Shown here in pieces: positions 54,694 through 63,771 of a DNA stretch of 64,000 bases. The notes under the pieces are model-generated. The model ran no database searches. It was not told where the DNA came from and worked only from the letters and a program-made list of their open reading frames with translations. The DNA is from Ancylobacter dichloromethanicus. GTDB lineage: Bacteria > Pseudomonadota > Alphaproteobacteria > Rhizobiales > Xanthobacteraceae. The stretch is from assembly GCF_018390645.1 (NCBI RefSeq), contig NZ_JAHBGC010000005.1, positions 212,223 through 276,222 of the forward strand, given 5' to 3'. Every line of letters starts with the position of its first letter. Positions within the stretch are counted from its first letter, which is position 1. The translations under genes and the position numbers were made by a program.

Positions 54694-55005
54694 CGGTCAC
54701 GCACTCGGTGGGTTGAAGACGAGCCGCCGGGGAGGCCGCCGCGTCGGGCGCAGACTGCTGGCCCGGCCGGCACGATGCAAGCCGCGCCCGCGACGATACA
54801 GGCCACGCCCGCGACAGAGCACTGGAAAGCCCCGCCCGGATGGGGAATGATGGCTTCAGCACCATGTTCGCGCTGGCACGCGCCGGGCGCGGGGTCAGGC
54901 ACGACGACGGGGCGTCCGCCCCGCGACTTCAGGCAGCAGCTTCCGATCTTCGCGCGCGGCACGGGCCGCACGCCCACCCTCTCGAACCGCCGACCGGGGA
55001 GTGTC
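54694..55005. other. Intergenic region with a 21-bp tandem repeat
   Basis: About 312 nt between divergent genes. It holds two imperfect tandem units at 54774-54794 and 54795-54815 (GATGCAAGCCGCGCCCGCGAC and its variant with three changes). It presumably carries promoters for the LysR gene and the downstream plus-strand genes; none is clear. No supported coding sequence. Confidence 0.5.
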
Positions 55006-55464
55006 ATGCTCTATCTTCTCGCAGTGCTTATCGGCGTGATCGCCGGCCTGCGCGCCATGACGGCGCCGGCCGCCATCGCCTGGGCCGCCCATCTCGGCTG
55101 GATCGACATTTCCGGCTCGCCGCTGGCCTTCATGGGCCATGCCTGGACGCCGTGGATATTCACCGCGCTCGCCCTCGTCGAACTGGTGACCGACCAGCTT
55201 CCCTCCACGCCCTCGCGCACCGTGCCGATGCAGTTCGGCGCCCGCATTGTCAGCGGCGCGCTGTGCGGCGCCTGCCTCGGTGCGGGCGGGGGCGTCCTTC
55301 TGGCCGGTGCCGTGCTGGGCGCCATCGGCGCCGTCATCGGCACGCTCGGCGGAAGCCGGGCGCGGGGTCGCCTCGCCGGGTCGTTCGGCCACGACCGGCC
55401 CGCAGCGCTGATCGAGGACGTGGTCGCCATTGGCGGCGCGCTGCTCATCGTGGCGGTGCCGTGA
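55006..55464 (+). CDS. DUF4126 family small membrane protein
   Basis: A 152-residue membrane protein with about four hydrophobic segments. The N-terminus (AVLIGVIAGLRAMTAPAAIAWAA) and ELVTDQLPSTPSRT are typical of DUF4126. GGGGAG precedes ATG 55006. Its stop overlaps the next gene's start (TGATG), so it is coupled to the disulfide oxidoreductase. Function unknown. Confidence 0.8.
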   Translation: MLYLLAVLIGVIAGLRAMTAPAAIAWAAHLGWIDISGSPLAFMGHAWTPWIFTALALVELVTDQLPSTPSRTVPMQFGARIVSGALCGACLGAGGGVLLAGAVLGAIGAVIGTLGGSRARGRLAGSFGHDRPAALIEDVVAIGGALLIVAVP

Positions 55465-56843
55465 TGGCCCGCTCCTTCGACGCCATCGTCATCGGCGCCG
55501 GGCAGGCCGGCCCGTCCATGGCCGGCCGGCTGGTCGGCGCGGGCCTCAGCGTCGCGGTGATCGAGCGCCAGCATTTCGGCGGCACCTGCGTCAATACCGG
55601 CTGCAAGCCGACCAAGACGCTGGTCGCCAGCGCCTATGCCGCCCGCATGGCCCGGCGCGCGGCGGAATACGGTGTGGTGCTGAACGGGGCGCCGGGCATC
55701 GACATGAAGACCGTGCAGGCGCGCGCGGAGAAGATCATCCAGGACGGGCGGGCCGGCATCGAGAGCTGGCTCGGCGGCATGGAGGGCTGCACCGTGCTGC
55801 GCGGCCATGCCCGCTTCACCGGCCCGCACACGGTGGAGGTGGAGGGCGAGACGCTCACCGCGCCGCGCATCTTCATCAATGTCGGCGGGCGCGCCGCCGT
55901 GCCCGACATCCCCGGCCTCGCCGAGGTTCCGTACCTCACCAATAGCGACATGGTGGAGATGGCCACGCTGCCGGCGCATCTGGTGGTGATCGGCGGCTCC
56001 TATATCGGGCTCGAATTCGGGCAGATGTTCCGCCGCTTCGGCGCCCGCGTCACCGTTGTCGAGAAGAACCCGCGGCTGATCGCCCGCGAGGATGAGGACG
56101 TCTCGGCCGCCGTGCGGGAAATCCTCGAAGCCGAGGGCGTGGAGGTGCGCACCGGCGCCGAATGCCTGAGCTTCGCCCGGCAGGGCGCGGGCGTGGCGGT
56201 GCGGGTCGGCTGCGCCGAGGGGGCGCCGGAAATCGTCGGCTCGCACGTGTTGCTGGCCATCGGCCGGCGGCCGAACACCGACGATCTCGGGCTGGAGGCG
56301 GCCGGCATCGAAACCGATCCGCGCGGCTATATCGGCGTCGACGATCACCTGCAGACCAGCGTTCCCGGGGTCTATGCGCTGGGTGACTGCAACGGCCGGG
56401 GCGCCTTCACCCACACCGCCTATAATGATTTCGAGATCGTCGCCGCCAATCTGCTCGACGGGCAGGACTGGAAGGTGAGCGAGCGCATTGCCGGCTACGC
56501 CCTCTATACCGACCCGCCGCTCGGCCGGGTCGGCATGACCGAGGCGCAGGCCCGCGCTACCGGCCGCCCGCTGCTGATCGGCCTGCGGCCGATGACGCGG
56601 GTGGGGCGCGCGGTGGAGAAGGGCGAGACCCAGGGCTTCATGAAGGCGGTGGTGGACGCGCAGACCAAACGCATTCTCGGCGCCGCCATTTTGGGGACCG
56701 GTGGCGACGAGGCCATTCATGGCCTGCTCGACATCATGAACGCCGACGTGCCCTACACCGTGTTCCAGCGCGCCGTGCCGATCCACCCCACCGTGTCCGA
56801 GCTGATCCCGACCCTGCTGGCGGAGATGAAGCCGGCGGAGTGA
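55464..56843 (+). CDS. Pyridine nucleotide-disulfide oxidoreductase (MerA-like, class I)
   Basis: A 459-residue flavoenzyme with the redox pair C42-x4-C47 in GGTCVNTGCKPTKT, FAD motif GAGQAGPSMAG at 11-21, NAD motif GGSYIGLEFGQ and FAD motif YALGDCNGRGAF. The C-terminal HPTVSELIPTLL holds the catalytic His-Glu pair. The C-terminal Cys pair of true mercuric reductase is absent, so it is not MerA. It is of the kind often annotated as dihydrolipoamide-like or mercuric-reductase-like. It converges with the osmoprotectant operon, with three bases between stops. Confidence 0.85.
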   Translation: MARSFDAIVIGAGQAGPSMAGRLVGAGLSVAVIERQHFGGTCVNTGCKPTKTLVASAYAARMARRAAEYGVVLNGAPGIDMKTVQARAEKIIQDGRAGIESWLGGMEGCTVLRGHARFTGPHTVEVEGETLTAPRIFINVGGRAAVPDIPGLAEVPYLTNSDMVEMATLPAHLVVIGGSYIGLEFGQMFRRFGARVTVVEKNPRLIAREDEDVSAAVREILEAEGVEVRTGAECLSFARQGAGVAVRVGCAEGAPEIVGSHVLLAIGRRPNTDDLGLEAAGIETDPRGYIGVDDHLQTSVPGVYALGDCNGRGAFTHTAYNDFEIVAANLLDGQDWKVSERIAGYALYTDPPLGRVGMTEAQARATGRPLLIGLRPMTRVGRAVEKGETQGFMKAVVDAQTKRILGAAILGTGGDEAIHGLLDIMNADVPYTVFQRAVPIHPTVSELIPTLLAEMKPAE

Positions 56844-56846
56844 GCC

Positions 56847-57629
56847 TCACCGGGTCCGGGAAGAGGCCCCGGACGGCTGCCGCACCAGCGCCCGCTCCAC
56901 CTCGCCGAAGCCGAGATCGACGGTGACGGCGAACAGCGCCACCAGCACCGTGCCCTGCAGCACGAAGGCCGGGTTGTCGCCGGACAGCCCGTCGATGATC
57001 GGCGAGCCGAGGGTGAGCGCGCCGACGGTGGAGCCGATGGTGGCGGTGCCGATGCCGATGGTCACCGAGGTACGGATGCCGGCGAGGATGATGGGGGCGG
57101 CGAGCGGCAGCTCGATCCGCCACAGTCTGCCGCCGGGGGTGAAGCCGGCGCCGTCCGCCGCGTCGAGCACCGCGCCGGGCACGCTGCCCAGCCCGGCAAG
57201 CGCGCCCCCCATCACCGGCAGCACGCCATAGAGCACCAGGGCGAACACGGTCGGCAGCGCGCCATAGCCGAGGCTCGGCACGGCGAGGGCGAGCACCGCC
57301 ACCGGGGGAAAGGTCTGGGCGACGGCGGACAGCATCTCCAGCGTCGCCGCATAGTCGCGCCCCGCCGGGCGGGTGGCGAAGACGGCGGCGGAAAGCCCGA
57401 TCGCGATGGCCACGAGGCTGGCCGCCCCGGTCAGCAGCGCATGCGAGGCGACCAGCTCGGGAAAGCTCGCCCTGGTGTAGACGAGGCGCGCGCCCTCCGG
57501 GAACAGGAAGCCGAGATGCGGCGCCAGCGCGTGCATGCCGAAGGTCAGCGCCAGGAACACCGCGCCGACCCAGAAAACCGGGCGGCGCAACAGCCGGGAT
57601 GCGCCATCTGCGGCCGGACCGGCGTTCAT
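56847..57629 (-). CDS. yehW: Osmoprotectant-type ABC permease, YehW-like
   Basis: A 260-residue permease with about six spans and the ProW/OpuCB-type coupling loop DAADGAGFTPGGRLWRIELPLAAP. It is the last gene of an operon in the same order as E. coli osmF(yehZ)-yehY-yehX-yehW. It overlaps the ATPase gene by 4 nt. Confidence 0.85.
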   Translation of the reverse strand: MNAGPAADGASRLLRRPVFWVGAVFLALTFGMHALAPHLGFLFPEGARLVYTRASFPELVASHALLTGAASLVAIAIGLSAAVFATRPAGRDYAATLEMLSAVAQTFPPVAVLALAVPSLGYGALPTVFALVLYGVLPVMGGALAGLGSVPGAVLDAADGAGFTPGGRLWRIELPLAAPIILAGIRTSVTIGIGTATIGSTVGALTLGSPIIDGLSGDNPAFVLQGTVLVALFAVTVDLGFGEVERALVRQPSGASSRTR

Positions 57630-58558
57630 AGCCCGACCAGCTCGGCCAGTTCCAGCACGCCGCGCCGGCCATTGGCGGGGTTCACCACCGGCAGGCGCGA
57701 GGTGCCTTCCGCGATCATCCGCGCCAGCGCGGTCTCCAGCGAGGCGTCGGCATCGATCGGCTCGCCGCCGACCTGCGAGGGGTCGGTGAAGTTCGCCCGG
57801 TTGCCGACATTCAGCGCCTGCAGCAGGTGCAGGCCGAGCAGAGGCCCGCCGAAGAAGCGCGCCACCTGCTCGTTGGCGGGATGCGCCAGCACCGCGGCCG
57901 GCGTGCCGGTCTGCACCAGCCTGCCATGTTCGAGCACGGCGAGCGTGCCGCCGAGGCGGATCGCCTCCTCCACATCATGGGTGACGATGATGATGGTGGT
58001 GCCGGTGCGCTTCTGGATCGCGGCCAGGCTGTCCTGCAGGCTGCGGCGGGTCGGCGGGTCCACCGCGCCGAACGGCTCGTCCATCAGCAGCAGTTCCGGA
58101 TCGGCCGCCAGCGCCCGCGCCACCCCGACGCGCTGCTGCTGGCCGCCGGAGAGTTCGTCCGGGTAGCGCCGCGCGTGCACGTCCGGCGCCAGCCCGACCA
58201 GGTCGAGCAGTTCCGCCACCCGCGCGGCGATCCGCGCCGCCGGCCAGCCGAGCAGCAGCGGCACGGTGGCGACGTTGCGCTCCACCGTCCAGTGCGGGAA
58301 CAGGCCGACCGACTGGATGACGTAGCCCATGCGCCGGCGCAGCTCGACCGGGGCGATACCGGCAATGTCGACGCCGTCGAGCCGGATGCGGCCGCCATCC
58401 GGATCGAGCAGCCGGTTGACCAGCCGCAGCAGGGTCGACTTGCCCGAGCCGGAGGTGCCGACCAGCGCGCAGATGGTGCCGCGCTCCACCGCAAGCGTCA
58501 CCTCGTCGACCGCCCTGGTACCGCCGAAGCTGCGGGTGACGCTCTCGAACTCGATCAA
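57626..58558 (-). CDS. yehX: Osmoprotectant-type ABC ATPase with CBS domain, YehX-like
   Basis: A 310-residue ATPase with Walker A GTSGSGKS, Q-loop YVIQSVGLFPHWTV, signature LSGGQQQRVGVAR and Walker B LLLMDEPFGAVD, followed by a partial CBS-like region (about 250-305) as in OpuCA/YehX. The start is TTG 58558, overlapping the permease stop as TTGA. No ATG or GTG fits, and the frame open far upstream is a shadow of the permease gene. Confidence 0.85.
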   Translation of the reverse strand: MIEFESVTRSFGGTRAVDEVTLAVERGTICALVGTSGSGKSTLLRLVNRLLDPDGGRIRLDGVDIAGIAPVELRRRMGYVIQSVGLFPHWTVERNVATVPLLLGWPAARIAARVAELLDLVGLAPDVHARRYPDELSGGQQQRVGVARALAADPELLLMDEPFGAVDPPTRRSLQDSLAAIQKRTGTTIIIVTHDVEEAIRLGGTLAVLEHGRLVQTGTPAAVLAHPANEQVARFFGGPLLGLHLLQALNVGNRANFTDPSQVGGEPIDADASLETALARMIAEGTSRLPVVNPANGRRGVLELAELVGL

Positions 58559-59787
58559 CGCGCCGGCCTCCGGAACAGCAGGAAGGCCAGCCCGCGCAGG
58601 CCGATATCGGCGAGCAGCGCCAGCACGATGGCGGACAGCGCGCCGAGCAGGACGAGGTCCACCGCGGTCTGGCCGAGCCCCTGGAAGATGAAGGTGCCCA
58701 GCCCCCCGGCGCCGATCAGCGCCGCCAGCACGGCGAGGCCGATGAGCTGCACCAGCGTGATCCGCAGCGTCTGGAACAGGGTGGGCAGCGCCAGCGGCAC
58801 CAGCGTGTGCCGCACGATCTGCGCCTCGGTCAGGCCCATGCCGCGCGCCGCCTCCACCACCGCGTTGGGCACCGAGGACAGGCCGGCATGCACGCCGCGC
58901 GCGACCGGCAGCAGGCCGTACAGCCCCAGCGCCAGGATCGCCGGAAACGGCCCGATGCCGGAAATGCCGAGCTGCCGCAGTCCGGGCAGCAACGCGGTCA
59001 GCGCGGTCAGCGGCCCGATCAGCAGCGCGAACAGCGCCAGCGAGGGAATGGTCTGCACGATGTCGAGCACGGCGAACACCGATCCGGCCCGGCGCGGCCG
59101 GCGATAGGCCATCAGCCCGATCGCCCCGCCGATGAGCAGGGCGAGCGCGAGGCCGGCGCCGGTGAGTTCGAGATGGCGCAGCAATTCGTGCAGATAGGCC
59201 TGGTGGCGCACCGCATATTCGCGGGCGAGGGAGAGCTGGGACAGCGTCCCGCCGGCCATCAGCAGCGCCATGCCGAGCCCGGTCGCGAGCACCGGAACCA
59301 CCTTGCCGGGGAGGCTGCGCTCCCGCCCGACCGCGTCGGCCAGGATCAGCAGCCCCGCCGCCAGCAGCGTCCAGAAGCCGGCCCCGAGCGAGACCCGGGT
59401 CAGCCGGCCGGCATCCTCGGCATGGGCGGCGGCGGCGAGCCCGGCCAGCGCCATCGCGGCGATGACGAGGGCGCCGGCGGCAAGGCCGATCAGCGCCCAG
59501 CGAAAGCGGAAATCGCGCAGCCCGGCGAGCGTGGCGATGAGCGCGAGAAGCGTCAGCACGGCCGCCGGCGCGCCCGCGCCCTGCGCCTGCCACAGGGTGA
59601 GCGGCGCGCCCGAGAGCAGCCGGTTGGGCGCCACAACGATGAAGCCGCCGAAGGCCACGGCGGCGAGGGCGATGGCGGCGAGCAGCAGCGGCAGTGCATC
59701 AACCCGCCCGCCGGGCCGCGCGGCGGCCATGCGCGCCGTCCCGCCGGCCCGGGGCGCTGCCGGCCCGAGGCCGGCGGAAGCCCTCAC
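58555..59787 (-). CDS. yehY: Osmoprotectant-type ABC permease, YehY-like (large)
   Basis: A 410-residue permease. An extra N-terminal membrane region (about 30-190) precedes the conserved permease core with EAARGMGLTEAQIVRHTLVPLALP. The enlarged N-terminus and the gene order match YehY. It starts at ATG 59787, overlapping the binding-protein gene by 4 nt; ATG at 59730 (residue 20) is an alternative. Confidence 0.85.
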   Translation of the reverse strand: MRASAGLGPAAPRAGGTARMAAARPGGRVDALPLLLAAIALAAVAFGGFIVVAPNRLLSGAPLTLWQAQGAGAPAAVLTLLALIATLAGLRDFRFRWALIGLAAGALVIAAMALAGLAAAAHAEDAGRLTRVSLGAGFWTLLAAGLLILADAVGRERSLPGKVVPVLATGLGMALLMAGGTLSQLSLAREYAVRHQAYLHELLRHLELTGAGLALALLIGGAIGLMAYRRPRRAGSVFAVLDIVQTIPSLALFALLIGPLTALTALLPGLRQLGISGIGPFPAILALGLYGLLPVARGVHAGLSSVPNAVVEAARGMGLTEAQIVRHTLVPLALPTLFQTLRITLVQLIGLAVLAALIGAGGLGTFIFQGLGQTAVDLVLLGALSAIVLALLADIGLRGLAFLLFRRPAR

Positions 59788-60707
59788 CCGAGCAGCCCCT
59801 GCGCCCGCAGATAGCCCTCCGCCACCGAGCGGGCGTCGAGGCCTTCGAGCTGGACCTGCGCGTTCAGCCGCTGGAGCGTCTCCAGCGTGAGGCCGGCGAA
59901 GGCGGGGGCCAGCAGGCCGGCGATCTGCGGATAGGTGTCGAGCACCGCTTTGCGGATCACCGGCGCCGGCTGGTAGACCGGCTGCACGTGCTTGGTGTCT
60001 TCCATCACCTTCAGGCCGACCGCCGAGATGGCGCCGTCCGTGCCGTAGACCATGGCGGAATTGACCCCGGACGTGCCTTCGGCCGCCGCCTTGATGGTGG
60101 CGGCGGTGTCGCCGCCGGAGAGCACCAGCAGCTCGTCGCCGGAAAGCGTGAAGCCATAGGCGCTCTGGAACGCCGGCAGCGCCGCCGCGCTTTCCACGAA
60201 CTCAGCCGAGGCGGCGAGCTTCACCGCGTCGTCCGCATTGGCCCAGCGGGCGAAATCCTCCAGCGTCGCCAGCTCGGCCTCGGCGGCCACGTCGCCGCGC
60301 ACGGCGATGCCCCAGGTGTTGTCGGCTGGGGCCGGCGCCAGCCAGACGAGGCCGTTGGCGGCGTCGAGTTCCTTCGCCTTCGCATAGGCCTCGCCGGCGT
60401 TCTTCCACACCGGGTCGTCCGCCATGTTGAAGAAGAAGCCGGCATTGCCGGTATATTCGGGATAGAGGTCGATCTCGCCGGCCAGCAGCGCCGTGCGCAC
60501 GATCTTGGTCGGGCCGAGCTGCAGCCGGCGCGTCACCGGGATGCCGGCATGCTCCAGCACCAGCGCGACGATGTTGCCGAGCACGGCGCCCTCGGTGTCG
60601 ATCTTGGAGCTGACCACCACGCTCTCGGCGGCACGGGCCAGGGCGCCCGGCACAAGCGCGGCGACGGCGATTGAACCCAGCAAGCGGCGCCGGCTGATGA
60701 CGATCAT
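59784..60707 (-). CDS. osmF: Osmoprotectant-type ABC substrate-binding protein, OsmF-like
   Basis: A 307-residue periplasmic protein of the OpuAC class. A Tat-like signal (SRRRLLGSIAVAALVPGALARA) is followed by VVVSSKIDTEGAVLGNIVALVLE, then GEIDLYPEYTGNAG, hallmarks of OsmF/OpuCC. GGGAG precedes ATG 60707. It is the first gene of the four-gene operon. Glycine betaine is a possible but unproven ligand; YehZ in E. coli binds it poorly. Confidence 0.87.
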   Translation of the reverse strand: MIVISRRRLLGSIAVAALVPGALARAAESVVVSSKIDTEGAVLGNIVALVLEHAGIPVTRRLQLGPTKIVRTALLAGEIDLYPEYTGNAGFFFNMADDPVWKNAGEAYAKAKELDAANGLVWLAPAPADNTWGIAVRGDVAAEAELATLEDFARWANADDAVKLAASAEFVESAAALPAFQSAYGFTLSGDELLVLSGGDTAATIKAAAEGTSGVNSAMVYGTDGAISAVGLKVMEDTKHVQPVYQPAPVIRKAVLDTYPQIAGLLAPAFAGLTLETLQRLNAQVQLEGLDARSVAEGYLRAQGLLG

Positions 60708-60958
60708 CGTGGAAACTCCCCGGATTTGACGGTGTCGCGATGCTGCCCCACAGAAGCGGCATACTAGCGCGATTGTTCCAATATCTGCCGCGCATGGAAA
60801 GCGGCTTTTGTCGCGGGCGAACGGCGCCTCGCTTTCGCCGCCGGAATCCGCCACGCACGGGGCCTTTCACTGGGGCCTTTCATTGCCGGGTTCCGACGTC
60901 CAGGCCGGGTGGCGGAAGGGCCGGCTCGCGCGCTAAGGTGGGGTGATTCGAGGATCTC

Positions 60959-61207
60959 ATGGCAACCACACCCACCCGCCGCACCTTCGGCTCCGCCCGC
61001 GACGTGGCCGAAGCCGCCTTCAAGAGCGCCACCGCGCCAGCCCCCGCCATTCGGGAAACGCCGGCCGCGAAGGCCCCGGCGCTGCCGAACGCCAGGGAAC
61101 TGGTGTCGATCCGGCTGGATCGCGACCTGCTGGAGCATTTCCAGGAGGGTGGGCCCGGCTGGCAGGACCGCATCAACGCGGCGCTGCGCAAGGCGGCCGG
61201 GCTGTAG
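60959..61207 (+). CDS. DUF4415/BrnA-like antitoxin-type protein
   Basis: An 82-residue protein. The C-terminal half (VSIRLDRDLLEHFQEGGPG then WQDRINAALRKAAG) matches DUF4415/BrnA, a ribbon-helix-helix DNA-binding antitoxin family. The N-terminal half is an Ala/Pro-rich, probably disordered segment. No BrnT-like toxin gene precedes it, so it is an orphan. ATG at 60959 follows GAGGATCTC. It is divergent from the osmF operon. Confidence 0.75.
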   Translation: MATTPTRRTFGSARDVAEAAFKSATAPAPAIRETPAAKAPALPNARELVSIRLDRDLLEHFQEGGPGWQDRINAALRKAAGL

Positions 61208-61236
61208 CGGCGGGCGGCGGTATCGTCGACGGGGCG

Positions 61237-61638
61237 CTACCGGATCGAGGCCAGGCAAGGGTCCAGCGCGACGTGATGCGCGTCGAGCCGGCCATAGCCG
61301 CCGCCGAACACCACGACATCGCCGGGCTTGAGGTCGTTGGCGCTGTAGGTGATGCACATCACCTGCACCTGCGCGGGCTCGCACATCAGCAGATAGGCCA
61401 TCACCCCGTCGGTGTGCACGCCGGTCAGGGTTCCCTCGATGCCGAGCGTGATCCGGTTGCCGGTGTTCGGCGCCCGGTCGGCCCAATGGGGCAGGGTCTC
61501 GCAGGTGGCCAGCGTCTCCGCATAGGCCTCGCCCGGCCGGAACGGCCCGGCGGGATCGCAGCAGTCTGGCTCGGCCGCCGGAGCGGGCGATATCGCCAGC
61601 AGCACCGCCGGAAGTGCGAGGAGAAAACGTGCCGCCAT
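61237..61638 (-). CDS. Secreted cysteine-containing hypothetical protein
   Basis: A 133-residue protein with a Sec signal peptide (about 1-22, AVLLAISPAPAAE). The mature domain has six cysteines (the CC pair, then four single), consistent with disulfides. No family recognised. ATG at 61638 was chosen to give a clean signal peptide; ATG at 61659 is possible. It ends close to the convergent DUF4415 gene. Confidence 0.6.
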   Translation of the reverse strand: MAARFLLALPAVLLAISPAPAAEPDCCDPAGPFRPGEAYAETLATCETLPHWADRAPNTGNRITLGIEGTLTGVHTDGVMAYLLMCEPAQVQVMCITYSANDLKPGDVVVFGGGYGRLDAHHVALDPCLASIR

Positions 61639-61794
61639 GCCATCGCCCATCGGTGTCATCGCCCATCGGTGCGCCGCCCGAGCCGGCGACGCGCATGGGC
61701 ATAGACGGGCCCGCCGGCCGAACTGTGTCCGGCCGGTCGCCGGCGAGGCACCGCCCGCCCGCGACCGGCCGCGCGGTATCCGGCAGAAGGGCGG

Positions 61795-62031
61795 TCAGCC
61801 CTTCATTTTCTGCAGCGCCTGCGCGCAGCCGACCGACATTTCCTTGGTATGGGCCTTCAGGCATTTGATGATACGCCCGCCCCCCGGCTGGACGGCGGGG
61901 CAGAGCCGCGCGACGTCCGCCTTGCAGTATTTGGCGAGGTCGCTTTCCTGGGCCTTGGCCGGGCTACCGGCGGCGAGGGTCATGAGCAGCGGTATCGCCA
62001 GCAGCGGCATTGCCATGATGGTGGCGCGCAT
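61795..62031 (-). CDS. Small secreted cysteine-rich-repeat protein
   Basis: A 78-residue protein with a signal peptide (about 1-27, ending SPAKAQ). The mature part YCKADVARLCPAVQPGGG...CLKAHTKEMSVGCAQAL holds four cysteines in the pattern of the GLG1/Cys-rich-FGFR repeat, common as single-repeat periplasmic proteins in Alphaproteobacteria. ATG at 62031 follows GGAAAG. Function unknown. Confidence 0.75.
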   Translation of the reverse strand: MRATIMAMPLLAIPLLMTLAAGSPAKAQESDLAKYCKADVARLCPAVQPGGGRIIKCLKAHTKEMSVGCAQALQKMKG

Positions 62032-62116
62032 GGGGCTTTCCTCTTCCTTGGACAGTGGCGCCTTCCTTATACCCGCCGCCGGCCATCGGCCGAATGGCGA
62101 AGTTTGGCCGCTTCTG

Positions 62117-62220
62117 GAGCCCGTCCGGCGGAAGCCGGGTTACCGGACGGGCTCCGGGTGTTTGTTCCTGCGCATTTTCTTCACGCGAACCGGCACCCGC
62201 TTCGCTCGAAAATGCTCTGC
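62117..62220 (+). repeat. Stem-plus-box intergenic repeat, copy C
   Basis: GGAGCCCGTCCGG (62117-62129) pairs perfectly with CCGGACGGGCTCC (62144-62156), then follows a diverged box GCGAACCGGCACCCGCTTCG. The stem sequence differs from copies A and B while pairing is kept. It lies just downstream of the SDR gene. Confidence 0.85.
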
Positions 62221-62231
62221 ACGCGGGAGGC

Positions 62232-63002
62232 TCAGTTCATCCACAGCCCGCCGGTGACGTTGATCGCCTGCCCGGTCATGTAGGCGGATTCCTCCGAGGC
62301 GAGGAAGGCGACGACGCGGGCGATGTCGTCCGGCCCGCCGACGCGGCCGAGCGGGATGAGGTGCTCGCGCTCCTTGGCGGTGGGCAGGCCCTGCTCGCGC
62401 GACAGCCGGTCGGCATCGTCGCGCATCCGGGTGCCGACGATCGAGCCCGGGCACACCGCGTTGACATTGATGCCGAGCGGCGCGACCTCGGCGGCCAGCG
62501 CCTGGGTGAACGCGATCACCGCCGCCTTGGAGGCGGAATAGGCGGCGTAGTTCGGCTTGCCGATCTTGCCGAACCACGAGGCGACGTTGACGATGCGCCC
62601 GGCGCGGCGCGCCACCATGTCCGGCAGCACCGCCTTGGCGACATGGAACACGCTGTCGGTGTTGATGGCGAATACCCGCCGCCAGGCTTCCGCGTCGATG
62701 TCCAGCACCTTGCCGACGGCGGTGATGGCGGCGTTGTTGACGGCGATGTCGATTGGCCCGAGCGCGGCCCTTATCCGATCCGCCGCCGCCGCCACCGCCG
62801 CGCCGTCGGCGACGTCGACCGCGAGCGCCAGCGCCCGGCGGCCGGCGGCTTCCACCATCGCCGCGGTCTCCTGCGCGCCGGCGAGGTCGAGGTCGAGAAT
62901 GGCGACGTCGCAGCCTTCCTGCGCGAGGCGGGCGGCGATGCCGCGGCCGATGCCGACCGCTCCGCCGGTGACGAGGGCGATGCGCCCGTCGAGATTGTAC
63001 AT
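62232..63002 (-). CDS. SDR-family NAD(P)-dependent oxidoreductase
   Basis: A 256-residue classical short-chain dehydrogenase with cofactor motif TGGAVGIGRGIA, VNNAAITA, catalytic Ser in NVASW, and Y-x3-K in YSASKAAV. The C-terminus (AYMTGQAINVTGGLWM) is typical of sugar- and polyol-type SDRs. It starts at ATG 63002, 13 nt after the ABC ATPase gene, and is probably part of that operon, oxidising the imported substrate. Confidence 0.87.
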   Translation of the reverse strand: MYNLDGRIALVTGGAVGIGRGIAARLAQEGCDVAILDLDLAGAQETAAMVEAAGRRALALAVDVADGAAVAAAADRIRAALGPIDIAVNNAAITAVGKVLDIDAEAWRRVFAINTDSVFHVAKAVLPDMVARRAGRIVNVASWFGKIGKPNYAAYSASKAAVIAFTQALAAEVAPLGINVNAVCPGSIVGTRMRDDADRLSREQGLPTAKEREHLIPLGRVGGPDDIARVVAFLASEESAYMTGQAINVTGGLWMN

Positions 63003-63015
63003 GGTGCTTCCCGCC

Positions 63016-63771
63016 TCATTGCGCGCCGTGGCTGTCGAGGCCCGGCAGATAGATGTCCTTGATGCGCGGATCGGCCGCCATCTTCGCCGCCGGTCCCGAG
63101 CATTGCAGCGCGCCGTGTTCCAGCGCGTAGACGAAATCGGCGACCTCGAAGGACAGGTCGATGTTCTGCTCGACCAGGATGATCGACACCCCGCTCTCGG
63201 CGAGCTTGAGCACGATCTCGAAGATCTGGTGGATGATGATCGGGGCGAGGCCGAGCGAGGGTTCGTCGAGCAGCAGCAGCTCCGGGCTGCCCATCAGCGC
63301 GCGGCCGATGGCGACCATCTGCTGCTGGCCGCCGGAGAGCCGCCCGGCCGACTGGTGGCGCCGCTCGCCGAGGATCGGGAACAGCGCGTAGACCTCATCG
63401 CGTAGCTCGGCGAAACTCTTGCCGCGGCCGGCGATGTAGCCGGTGATGAGGTTTTCCTCCACCGAGAGCTGGAACACCCGCCGCCCTTCCGGGCAATGGC
63501 CGATGCCGCGCCGGACCATCTGGTGCGGCTTGAGCCCGGCGACGTCCTCGCCCCGGAAGCGGATGGTGCCGCGCGTGGCGCGGTTCAGCCCGCTGATGGT
63601 GCGCAGCAGTGTGGTCTTGCCGGCGCCATTGGGGCCGATGAGGCAGACGATCTCGCCCGGCAGCACCTCAAGGCTGATGCCATGTAAGACCTTCACCCTC
63701 CCGTATCCGGACTCGATTGCGTCGACCGCGAGCAGCGGCCTCGATGTCCTTGATGGCTCCTGGCTGGCCAA
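63016..63771 (-). CDS. livF: Branched-chain-type ABC transporter ATPase, LivF family
   Basis: A 251-residue ATPase with Walker A GPNGAGKT, GIGHCPEGRRVFQLSV, signature LSGGQQQMVAIGR and Walker B LLLLDEPSLGLAP. The start is TTG 63771, supported by a perfect AGGAGG six bases upstream. This gives a 104-nt overlap with the preceding livG gene. No later ATG or GTG would leave a complete domain. Confidence 0.85.
   Translation of the reverse strand: MASQEPSRTSRPLLAVDAIESGYGRVKVLHGISLEVLPGEIVCLIGPNGAGKTTLLRTISGLNRATRGTIRFRGEDVAGLKPHQMVRRGIGHCPEGRRVFQLSVEENLITGYIAGRGKSFAELRDEVYALFPILGERRHQSAGRLSGGQQQMVAIGRALMGSPELLLLDEPSLGLAPIIIHQIFEIVLKLAESGVSIILVEQNIDLSFEVADFVYALEHGALQCSGPAAKMAADPRIKDIYLPGLDSHGAQ

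Noticed and set aside
55464-56843. Mercuric reductase (merA)
   Set aside because: The redox Cys pair matches, but the C-terminal Cys pair and any mer neighbours are missing.
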